This document shows positions 44,271 to 51,530 of a DNA stretch of 64,000 bases, one piece after another. Within the stretch, counting starts at the first letter, position 1. Every line of letters starts with the position of its first letter. Origin of the DNA: Sphingobacteriales bacterium (GTDB lineage: Bacteria; Bacteroidota; Bacteroidia; Chitinophagales; LD1). The position numbers and the translations under genes were made by a program. The notes below the pieces were generated by a model, which saw only the letters and a program-made list of their open reading frames with translations, was not told where the DNA came from and ran no database searches. The DNA lies in contig JADFDM010000013.1 of the NCBI GenBank assembly GCA_018262795.1, positions 1-64,000 of the forward strand. The letters are read 5' to 3'.

Positions 44271-45320
44271 TCAATACTCTCCAAAGGTGGAGATGGTTTC
44301 AAATTCTTTCAGATCGCAAATCATGTCGTAGCTATAGCGGATAAACATTTTGCCCACTTCATATTCCGCAAAGGATTTCACCTCTTCCCCCATCGCCATC
44401 CGCATCATGGCATCGGGGTGGTTTTGCCCGGCTCCCACAGCGAGATATACCCAGGCCGGAAACCGCGGATTGATTTCGATGAGGTAATACTCGTTGTTAT
44501 TCGTCTTTATCATTTCCAATTCGCAAGGGCCTTTCCATTTTGAGTGGCGGATGAGTTTTTGGGTGATTTGCAGCAGCTTGTCATCTTCAAGAGTAATACC
44601 TGCCCATGCTTTCCCTTTGTCGGTAATCACTTGCTTGCGCATAGGTACCGCGCCAATGGTGTTTCCCTTGCCATCGCCCAGCGCAGTCACGTTTACCTCA
44701 GTGCCGTAAGTGAATTGTTGAATGATAATAGGCAGCCCCCATTTGGCACTTATTTTATTGAAATATTGCGCGGCCTGATCGGGTGTGTAAGCAACGTTGG
44801 CATCGTAAAATTTCCCTTTCACTACTAAGGGATATGAAAACTGCTGCGATAGGGAAGGAATTTCAGAGAGGCTGAAAACCATTTTGCTCTTAGGTACTTT
44901 GATTTCATATTTCTTTCCAAACTCGGTGAGGTTTGCTTTGTGCCTCTCTTCAAATTGATCGAGGGTAGGCAGAAAGGTTTGAATGTTCAATTCTTTCTCC
45001 AGCACCGGAGCCAGCTTAATAAAGTTGAAAAGCTCGGCATCAAAATTTGGAATAATCAAATCAATCTTCTCTTGGTTGTGGATGTATCGGAGACGCTCTA
45101 AGAGACTACTTTGCCCGGCTGTGGGCAGTGGAATATGATAGGTTTTCGCTACCAAGTTGCGCATGTATATTCCCGGTTCCAACGCATCATAGGCAAGGCC
45201 GATAATGCGAACCTCATAATCTTTGCTATCGAGCAAACCGCGAATTACGGGAATGCCGGGGCCGGGGCTGTCAATATTATTGAGGCCGGTCACGGCCACG
45301 TTAATCTTTTTCTTTCCCAT
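44271..45320 (-). CDS. ATP-grasp ligase
   Basis: A 349-aa protein of the carbamoyl-phosphate-synthase-like ATP-grasp fold: N-terminal pre-ATP domain (INVAVTGLNNIDSPGPGIPV), a glycine-poor ATP loop, and the metal-binding ELEMIKTNNNEYYLIEINPRF (core YYLIEINPRF). ATP-grasp enzymes join a carboxylate to an amine or thiol through an acyl-phosphate, as in peptide or amino-acid ligation. It overlaps the PqqD-like gene by 20 bp and precedes the decarboxylase gene closely, so it probably acts with them. Confidence 0.85.
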   Translation of the reverse strand: MGKKKINVAVTGLNNIDSPGPGIPVIRGLLDSKDYEVRIIGLAYDALEPGIYMRNLVAKTYHIPLPTAGQSSLLERLRYIHNQEKIDLIIPNFDAELFNFIKLAPVLEKELNIQTFLPTLDQFEERHKANLTEFGKKYEIKVPKSKMVFSLSEIPSLSQQFSYPLVVKGKFYDANVAYTPDQAAQYFNKISAKWGLPIIIQQFTYGTEVNVTALGDGKGNTIGAVPMRKQVITDKGKAWAGITLEDDKLLQITQKLIRHSKWKGPCELEMIKTNNNEYYLIEINPRFPAWVYLAVGAGQNHPDAMMRMAMGEEVKSFAEYEVGKMFIRYSYDMICDLKEFETISTFGEY

Positions 45321-45561
45321 CGGTATCGGTTAGTTTTACCTGCTCCAGCATTTTGGTGAAATCATAATAATCCTTTTCTACCGTATCGCGATCGGTGGCA
45401 TACTTGCCCAGCAGATGCTTTTTAATCTCCTCCTCCGGCTTATTCTCTTTTAGCATTTTCAGTATTTCCAGCCCGATAGGGTTCACTGAAAAAGAGTCGC
45501 CTGTGGAAGGGTTAAACACAAAGCCCGTATCGCTCAAAGCGATGTTCTTCTTTATTATCAT
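45301..45561 (-). CDS. PqqD-like peptide-binding protein (RRE fold)
   Basis: An 86-aa protein resembling PqqD: FVFNPSTGDSFSVNPIGLEI then a helical part with KPEEEIKKHLLGKYATDRDT and DYYDFTKMLEQV. PqqD domains (RRE, RiPP recognition element) bind the leader of a ribosomal peptide and hand it to a modifying enzyme. Here the neighbour is an ATP-grasp ligase, not a radical-SAM protein. The first gene of the six-gene cluster, 85 bp from the AraC-type regulator. No precursor peptide gene was found nearby, so the peptide role is inference. Confidence 0.75.
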   Translation of the reverse strand: MIIKKNIALSDTGFVFNPSTGDSFSVNPIGLEILKMLKENKPEEEIKKHLLGKYATDRDTVEKDYYDFTKMLEQVKLTDTDGKEKD

Positions 45562-45646
45562 AGCAACAAATTTTTTCTAAGACGGAACAAAAGTGCGCAG
45601 GTTTAGCGGCATCCGTGTTACAAAGTTTTTGGAAAAAGTTATAAGA

Positions 45647-46222
45647 TTAGGAGGAGGGGAGTTGATTGACCGGTATCCGTTTGCGGTGAAACTCCTTCTT
45701 GTAATCCTGCACATTGATACCCGTAATCTGCTTAAACTGGTTCGACAAATATTGCACGCTGCTATAGTCGAGCAGGTGTGCAATCTCGCTCAACGTAAGC
45801 TCTCCGTAAGAAATAAGTTCCTTCACCTTTTCCATTTTTATTTGGATGATATACTTCTCTAAAGTAGTGCCGGTTTTTTGTGAAAATACTTTGCTGAGGT
45901 GGGAGTAAGACTCCCCTAATCGCTGACTTAAATAGTCGGAGTTGCGAAGGATGGTATTGGTGTTGTTGCCGTAAAAAATCAATTGGATGATGGCTTGCTT
46001 CATCTGCTCCACCAACTTCAACTCCCGGTCATCTATCAACCCAAATCCGTGATTGCCTAACAATTCTTGAAGCGCTTCGTGACCAATCACTTGATTGTTG
46101 TAACTAATCACCGCCATCCCCAATTCAATGTGGTGTACCTTGATAAAGCCCGTGCGCTCCAACTCCCAGCGAACCACCTTGATGCAGCTATCGCTCACCA
46201 TATTGCGGATGTAGATGGTCAT
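45647..46222 (-). CDS. AraC-family transcriptional regulator
   Basis: A protein of about 191 aa: an N-terminal ferredoxin-like domain (IYIRNMVSDSCIKVVRWELE, without a metal CxxC) and a C-terminal pair of helix-turn-helix motifs (ISYGELTLSEIAHLLDYSSV, QYLSNQFKQITGINVQDYKK). It lies just upstream of the PqqD-like gene on the same strand and may control it or be co-transcribed. Start: ATG at 46222 (MTIYIRN) is preferred; a longer reading begins at 46252. Confidence 0.82.
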   Translation of the reverse strand: MTIYIRNMVSDSCIKVVRWELERTGFIKVHHIELGMAVISYNNQVIGHEALQELLGNHGFGLIDDRELKLVEQMKQAIIQLIFYGNNTNTILRNSDYLSQRLGESYSHLSKVFSQKTGTTLEKYIIQIKMEKVKELISYGELTLSEIAHLLDYSSVQYLSNQFKQITGINVQDYKKEFHRKRIPVNQLPSS

Positions 46223-46252
46223 TTGCTTGTTATTAAGAGTGGATGGCTGCAT

Positions 46253-46674
46253 GATGAAGGCAGAATTTATCTGTTAATCCTGAATAAATATAACGAACCG
46301 AGAAAACTTGTAGATAAAACGAAGAAGAGAAAGGTTAATTTTTTTGACTGTAAAGACGGCTTGTAATCGGAGGACTCAAACATCTATTTATAAGGCATAA
46401 AGAATGGACAAACCTGCGACTAAGTAGAGGCTATTTCTGTGATTTTTTGTAATGGAAATAATTTGGTTTGTAAATACAGATAGGCGTTTAATGTTTCATC
46501 TAAACAGCATGATTTTTTAAAATCGGTTCCGTACAAACACACGTGGTGCAAAGGCTTTAGAAACGAAGCACAACAGTAAGGTGCCGAATAAATGGATACT
46601 TGTTGCCGAAAGGGAAGCGGCACTATTGTTGAAACCTGAACGGGCTTTTCAATTTCAATTATCTTCACGCTTCT
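46253..46674. other. Intergenic region, no gene recognised
   Basis: Divergent gap of 422 bp between the AraC-type regulator and the LysE-type gene. I see no gene, no strong promoter match and no terminator, apart from a loose inverted repeat (GTGCCG near 46580 with CGGCAC near 46618). It probably holds the control region for both neighbours. Confidence 0.5.
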
Positions 46675-47274
46675 ATGCTTCTATTGCTTGCCTTTGCTTT
46701 AGGTTTTGTGGGTTATCTGCCATTGGGAAATATCAATCTCACGGTGTTGCAGTTGAGCATGGAACAGCAGAAAAGACATTGGCAGGCGTTTATCGCGTTC
46801 GCGGCTCTGATGGAATTCATTTATTGCTATGCTTGCATTTCGGGTCTTGAATTACTGCGCAGAGAAACACAACTAATAGTGATGTTTAACTGGAGTGCGG
46901 TGATTATTTTTCTGCTGCTCGGTATTTTTACTTTCACTCATACCGAAACAGTAAGGCCCGATTCGCGATTGTCACCGGGGGTAAAACGGGGTATATTATT
47001 GGCGGTGTTTAACCCTTTACAAATTCCGTTTTGGATGGTGTGGGGGGTGTATATGATGCAGAATGGCTGGCTCCAAAGCAGCGCGATTTCTATTGCGCTG
47101 TTCAGTTTTATTTGTGCGTTGGGCGCGGCCTCCATTCTCTACATTTATGCGCTGGCGGGGAAAAAAGTGGTGGAGAAACTGAATGTGAACGGGAATATTT
47201 TGAACCGCTTTATCGGCTCTATTTTTATTTTGCTGGCGGTGTATGAGACCATAAAAATTATTTACCACTTGTAA
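46675..47274 (+). CDS. LysE/RhtB-family amino-acid exporter
   Basis: A 199-aa membrane protein with about six hydrophobic segments, starting MLLLLAFALGFVGYLPLGNINL, where the PLGNINL (PxGP-like) segment and the later FNPLQIPFWMVWGV are LysE-family hallmarks. Members export amino acids or related compounds. It is divergent from the regulator of the 38886-45561 cluster, which includes a decarboxylase and a ligase, so a shared substrate is possible but unproven. Confidence 0.78.
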   Translation: MLLLLAFALGFVGYLPLGNINLTVLQLSMEQQKRHWQAFIAFAALMEFIYCYACISGLELLRRETQLIVMFNWSAVIIFLLLGIFTFTHTETVRPDSRLSPGVKRGILLAVFNPLQIPFWMVWGVYMMQNGWLQSSAISIALFSFICALGAASILYIYALAGKKVVEKLNVNGNILNRFIGSIFILLAVYETIKIIYHL

Positions 47275-47439
47275 ATAGGCCGCCCAACAGAGATGCCTCT
47301 GTCGGTCAAAATTTATCCGGGTCCTTCATCCTCCATTTTTACCGGAATCGTATGCCGCTTTAGCTCTTTTTTGTAACGCTTTATAAATCAATAGAGCGGA
47401 AGCGTTTATATGAAAGCCTCAGAAAAAAATCGCAAAATT

Positions 47440-48162
47440 TCAATCCACCTTATTTAATCTCGAAGTTGCTACTATTCGCCCTCCTTCATCCGCTACTTTT
47501 AAAATGTAAGTTCCTTTCGCCAATGTCTCAATAGAAATTTCTATCTGATCTCCCACGGTGCTATTGACACTCGACTTCACCAAGTCGCCTTTCATATTAT
47601 ATACCTCGAAAGATAAATTGCCTGCATCGGATAAGCCATTCACCGTAAATGTCCCTTTCACCGGATTGGGATACAGACGAAGATTTGAATGCGGAATATC
47701 CGTGATGGCATTCGGACAATTGGCAATAAGGTTAGCCGTAAAGTGGATCATCAGTGCAGTATTAGCGCTATCCCCCGTTAGCCATACCAGCACATCCGCA
47801 TCTCCCGTTCCCGAAACGCAATGGGGTGAAAACTGAAATTTAAAATCCATTGTGTCTCCCGCAGAAACATTTAATGACTCATAAGGCCCTGGGTTGAATA
47901 GCAAATCATAGCAGTTCTTGTTATCGCACAACTTTACTTCCCAATTAGTAGAAGGAGTGGAATAATTCTTCAACATCCAGCTAAAAGTCTGGCTGTTCAC
48001 CGTATTATTTTTCACTTCTAAATGAATATCCTGCGGATCGAATTCATCGGTAATAGTACCCGATGCAACCGAAGTGTCAGACGGAATAGGAATAATCCCT
48101 TGTGAATGAGAAATCGCTACACTTCCAACCAAAAGGGACAAACAGATACAAATTTTTTTCAT
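47440..48162 (-). CDS. Secreted protein with T9SS sorting domain
   Basis: A 240-aa protein with a signal peptide (MKKICICLSLLVGSVAISHS), a beta-sandwich domain (residues ~25-150, with Cys pairs in LCDNKNCYDLL and PHCVSG), and a C-terminal T9SS type A sorting domain (LRLYPNPVKGTFTVNG ... ATSRLNKVD). It is exported and anchored or released through the outer membrane; the function of the mature part is not recognised. A well-matched promoter lies upstream. Confidence 0.8.
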   Translation of the reverse strand: MKKICICLSLLVGSVAISHSQGIIPIPSDTSVASGTITDEFDPQDIHLEVKNNTVNSQTFSWMLKNYSTPSTNWEVKLCDNKNCYDLLFNPGPYESLNVSAGDTMDFKFQFSPHCVSGTGDADVLVWLTGDSANTALMIHFTANLIANCPNAITDIPHSNLRLYPNPVKGTFTVNGLSDAGNLSFEVYNMKGDLVKSSVNSTVGDQIEISIETLAKGTYILKVADEGGRIVATSRLNKVD

Positions 48163-48196
48163 TGGTTTTGTTAATTAATTAAAGTGGAATAGTCAA

Positions 48197-48226
48197 CGAA
48201 AATAGGGCTTGCTGTGACATGTGCAA
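48197..48226 (-). promoter_or_regulatory. Candidate promoter of the 240-aa T9SS protein gene
   Basis: Minus strand: TTG, 19-nt spacer, TATTTTCG (one mismatch to TAnnTTTG). Confidence 0.6.
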
Positions 48227-48269
48227 GTCAAAATTTGTTTACATCTTATCCCACCTTGCTAATCAAGTA

Positions 48270-48299
48270 TTAATTTCATTGTTTAGTTTTCTACCTTCG
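48270..48299 (+). promoter_or_regulatory. Candidate promoter of the Omp28-like gene
   Basis: TTA at 48270, a 19-nt spacer and TACCTTCG at 48292 (one mismatch in each box), 24 nt before the ATG. Confidence 0.4.
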
Positions 48300-48322
48300 T
48301 TACCTAAAAATAATTTCAAACA

Positions 48323-50275
48323 ATGAAAAGATTTACACTTACTATCGCAGTACTGGTAGTGGCGGGTTTCGGGCTGATGGCTCAAACCACCATTTTTACC
48401 GAAAACTTCAGCAGCACCAACTTGCCTTCAGGATGGCAAAACGTAGATAACTCCGGTGGCGGCACTTGGGCTAGAAAAACCAGTTCTCATAGCTTTGCTT
48501 CTACTACGGCATCGAACGGCTTCATGATTTTTGACGCGGATGCGAAAGGAAATGATAGCAAAGCTGAAAATGCCGATTTAATTACGGCAGCTATAAATTG
48601 TTCGGGGCATAATCATGTAGCCCTGCAGTTTGAACAGTATTTTCAACAATATGCGGCTGCATTGGGCACTGTTTTCGTCAGTACCGATGGGATTAGTTGG
48701 AGTCAGGTATATACAGTCACCAACACAACCGACAACCCGGAAGTAACACTCATTGACATAACTACTGCTGCCGCCAATCAACCTACAGTGTATATCAAAT
48801 TTAATTACACCGGGGATTACGATTACTGGTGGGCTATTGATGACATTAAGTTATTTGAGCCGGCCGCTTTAGACATTTCTGTGGAGTCTATTACCAACAA
48901 TCAGTATGTGGGTTTAAGCAACCAGACCGTGAGCGGTGTGGTAAAAAATAATGGAGCTGAAACCATCACTTCATTTGATATGACCTACACCGATAATGGG
49001 GGTAGTGCCGTGGTTCAGAGTGTCTCCGGTGTAAATATTCAATCTTTCCAGACATACAGTTTTAGCTTTAATCAACCTATCGCAATGTCCACTCCTATGT
49101 TGCACACTATAGTGGTAAATGTTTCTGCTCCCAATAATGGAAGCGAAACGAACTTGGCCAACAACTCTGCCACAAAAGATGTAACCGCGCTTAGCGCCAT
49201 TCCGGTGAAGAATGCTTTAATAGAAGAGTTTACTACGGCACAATGCCAATATTGCCCCAGAGGAACCAGCACCATGAATGGTATTCTTGCCGGTCATAGC
49301 AATATCATTGGCGTTGCACTTCATGCGGGTTTCGGAACCGATGCCATGACTACCGCTGACCATTCAACAGTGGCTGCGGCCTTTACTTCGGGAGCACCTA
49401 CTGCTGCTGTGGACAGAGTTCTTTTTGCCGGGGAAGAAGCGGTGGGAGTGGACGATGGTAACTGGGAAACCTACGGTGTGCAAGAAACCAACCGAGTGAC
49501 TCCCGTAGCTATCATTGCCGATAATACATATAACAGTGGAACCCGTGAATTAGTAGTAAATACTTCTGCAAAATTCTTCGGCCCGATTAATGACGACTTC
49601 CGTATCAACTGCTACATCATAGAAGACAGTGTAACCGGAACGGGAAGTGGCTATAACCAAATAAATGCTTACAATAATGTATCCTCCAGCGAATGGTATC
49701 AAAAAGGAAACCCTATTGTTGGATTCCAACACCGCCACGTTTGCCGCCAAATGTTAGGTGGCGCTTGGGGTTCTACCGGAGTAATCAGCACTCCCACGAC
49801 TGATGGAGGAGTTTATTCAAAACAATACACTTACACACTACCTGCCGGTTGGAATGATTCCCGAGTTAAATTGGTTGTTCTGGTGCAGCACTATGCCGCC
49901 AATAAAAATGACCGCAACATTCTCAACGCTATGGAATTGGATTTGAATAGCGCTGACTCTACCCGCTACGTTGCGGCTGTTTACAACGGAATTAAAGAAG
50001 TGAGTGCCACCAATGTTGGCGAAGTAAGTTTGTATCCTAATCCTGCTGCTGATATTCTTAACATCAGCTATACGCTGAGTAAAGATGCTACCGTAAGTTT
50101 TGGGATTTACAACATCATAGGTCAAAATGTAATGAACATTGAACCTTCGGCACTCAACAAAGGCGACTACAGAACACGAGTAAATACTGCTGACCTGAAA
50201 AACGGAGTTTATTTCGTTTCAGTAAAGGAAAACAACAAAACAGTGAACACACTGAAATTTGTCGTAAATAAATAA
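48323..50275 (+). CDS. Omp28-related secreted protein with thioredoxin-like CxxC and T9SS domain
   Basis: A 650-aa protein: signal peptide MKRFTLTIAVLVVAGFGLMA; a MAM/cleaved-adhesin-like jelly roll (TIFTENFSSTNLPSGWQ ... YWWAIDDIKL); a CARDB-like segment (residues ~185-290); an Omp28-type thioredoxin-like domain with CQYCPRG near residue 310; and a C-terminal T9SS sorting domain (VSLYPNPAADILNISYTL ... LKFVVNK). The CxxC suggests disulfide chemistry at the surface, but Omp28 proteins are mostly uncharacterised. It is followed by a strong terminator. Confidence 0.83.
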   Translation: MKRFTLTIAVLVVAGFGLMAQTTIFTENFSSTNLPSGWQNVDNSGGGTWARKTSSHSFASTTASNGFMIFDADAKGNDSKAENADLITAAINCSGHNHVALQFEQYFQQYAAALGTVFVSTDGISWSQVYTVTNTTDNPEVTLIDITTAAANQPTVYIKFNYTGDYDYWWAIDDIKLFEPAALDISVESITNNQYVGLSNQTVSGVVKNNGAETITSFDMTYTDNGGSAVVQSVSGVNIQSFQTYSFSFNQPIAMSTPMLHTIVVNVSAPNNGSETNLANNSATKDVTALSAIPVKNALIEEFTTAQCQYCPRGTSTMNGILAGHSNIIGVALHAGFGTDAMTTADHSTVAAAFTSGAPTAAVDRVLFAGEEAVGVDDGNWETYGVQETNRVTPVAIIADNTYNSGTRELVVNTSAKFFGPINDDFRINCYIIEDSVTGTGSGYNQINAYNNVSSSEWYQKGNPIVGFQHRHVCRQMLGGAWGSTGVISTPTTDGGVYSKQYTYTLPAGWNDSRVKLVVLVQHYAANKNDRNILNAMELDLNSADSTRYVAAVYNGIKEVSATNVGEVSLYPNPAADILNISYTLSKDATVSFGIYNIIGQNVMNIEPSALNKGDYRTRVNTADLKNGVYFVSVKENNKTVNTLKFVVNK

Positions 50276-50294
50276 TCGCAACGTTAAGGATTCG

Positions 50295-50330
50295 CAAAGC
50301 CGCTCAGCAATGGGCGGCTTTGTTGTTTTT
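50295..50330 (+). terminator. Terminator between the Omp28-like gene and radC
   Basis: Eleven-bp stem (CAAAGCCGCTC / GGGCGGCTTTG) with T-rich tail; it may serve both convergent genes. Confidence 0.8.
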
Positions 50331-51027
50331 ACAGAATGGCTTCATCCGCAAAACTATAGTAGTTCTTATCGCCAATAATCAAATGATCCAAAAGGGCAAT
50401 ATCCATCCACTTGGCTGCTTCCTTTAACTGATGCGTCAAATCCACATCAGCCTGACTCGGTTTTAGATTCCCTGACGGATGATTGTGCACAGCTATCATA
50501 GCAGAACTTAAGAGTTCAAGACCGTACTTCAAAATTATTTTAATGTCGGCCACCGTTCCCGAAACTCCACCTTTACTAATATGTCGGTGAGTAATCACGC
50601 GATTTGACTTATTCAGATAGAGCATATAAAACTCTTCGTGACTCAAGTCAGCCATCTCCGGATAAATGTAATCAAAGCTGTCGCGGCTGGAACGAATCAG
50701 AGGCTTCTCTCTTATATCCTCCGATTGCCGTCTGCGGCCAAGTTCTAAAGCGGCTACAATGGTAATAGACTTGGTATCGCCCAAACCCTTTTCCAATTTT
50801 CGGATGTCGTTCACAGAGAGCTTGCCCAACTCATTCAGATTGCCCGACACTTTATCCAACACTTTTCTGGCTAAGTCTAATGCCGAAGTTCCTCTGACTC
50901 CCGTTCGCAGTAAAATAGCGATCAACTCAGCATCGCTCAATGCAGCTTTCCCTTTCAGCAGAAGTTTTTCACGTGGGCGGTCTTCCTCTGCCCAACTCTT
51001 AATGGATAAAAAGTCGTTCCCTTCCAT
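50329..51027 (-). CDS. radC: DNA repair protein RadC (JAMM domain)
   Basis: A protein of about 232 aa with an N-terminal helix-hairpin-helix-like segment (KAALSDAELIAILLRTG) and a C-terminal JAB/JAMM metalloprotease-like domain with HNHPSGNLKPSQAD as the zinc motif. Its repair role is disputed; the JAMM domain points to a peptidase or DNA-associated hydrolase. The ATG at 51027 (MEGNDFLSIKSWAEEDRPRE) is chosen; the frame extends 10 codons further. It lies just after the rpsT terminator. Confidence 0.87.
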   Translation of the reverse strand: MEGNDFLSIKSWAEEDRPREKLLLKGKAALSDAELIAILLRTGVRGTSALDLARKVLDKVSGNLNELGKLSVNDIRKLEKGLGDTKSITIVAALELGRRRQSEDIREKPLIRSSRDSFDYIYPEMADLSHEEFYMLYLNKSNRVITHRHISKGGVSGTVADIKIILKYGLELLSSAMIAVHNHPSGNLKPSQADVDLTHQLKEAAKWMDIALLDHLIIGDKNYYSFADEAIL

Positions 51028-51045
51028 TCTTAAATATACAAAAAC

Positions 51046-51077
51046 AAAAAAAGGCATCCTTGAGCAGGGTGCCTTTT
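51046..51077 (-). terminator. rpsT terminator
   Basis: Stem AGGCATCC / GGGTGCCT with A and T runs outside; located between rpsT and radC. Confidence 0.75.
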
Positions 51078-51099
51078 TAAATTTATCGAATGAATTGAT

Positions 51100-51354
51100 T
51101 TACTTCTTAGCGGAAAACTTCTTCATCAAACTCGATTTCAAGTTTGATGCTTTGTTCTTATGAATATATCCGCGCTTGGCTAATTTATCGAGCAGCGAAA
51201 GCACAGCCGGAAGATCCTTCTGAATATCCTTTTCCCCGGTTTCGCTTCTTAAATCGCGAATAGCGTTACGGGTAGTCTTCGCATAATATCTGTTTGCCAA
51301 TCTGCGTTTTGCTGATTGTCTGGTGCGCTTTTCGGCTGATTTGTGGTTTGCCAT
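51100..51354 (-). CDS. rpsT: 30S ribosomal protein S20
   Basis: An 84-aa basic helical protein matching bS20 (MANHKSAEKRTRQSAKRRLA ... KASNLKSSLMKKFSAKK). It has its own strong promoter and terminator, as is common for rpsT. Confidence 0.95.
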   Translation of the reverse strand: MANHKSAEKRTRQSAKRRLANRYYAKTTRNAIRDLRSETGEKDIQKDLPAVLSLLDKLAKRGYIHKNKASNLKSSLMKKFSAKK

Positions 51355-51380
51355 TTCTTGTATCTTTTAAAAAAGGACTG

Positions 51381-51410
51381 CAAATATAGACTTCTGCTAC
51401 TCATTTCCAA
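51381..51410 (-). promoter_or_regulatory. rpsT promoter
   Basis: Minus strand: TTG, 19-nt spacer, TATATTTG, both boxes matching the Bacteroidota consensus exactly; start near 51374, leader about 20 nt. Confidence 0.7.
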
Positions 51411-51478
51411 AACCATACTAAGAAATCAATTTTAAAGCAAGGTTTTCCGTTAAAGCCCTTGAAACGAGCCTACAATCT

Positions 51479-51509
51479 TTGACTTATTAGAACAGATGGC
51501 TTAGGTTTG
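51479..51509 (+). promoter_or_regulatory. sucA operon promoter
   Basis: TTG at 51479, 20-nt spacer, TAGGTTTG at 51502-51509; both boxes exact. Start near 51516, leader about 15 nt to the ATG. Confidence 0.7.
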
Positions 51510-51530
51510 CGGAAATTTTTGTGATAGATA

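Noticed and set aside
45577..45783. Short frame near the PqqD-like gene considered as a possible precursor peptide
   Set aside because: It overlaps the AraC-type gene in another frame and has no leader-core layout; the 85-bp gap itself holds no credible small gene.
46581..46850. 89-codon open frame overlapping the LysE-type gene start
   Set aside because: It overlaps a better-supported membrane protein in another frame and has no domain of its own.
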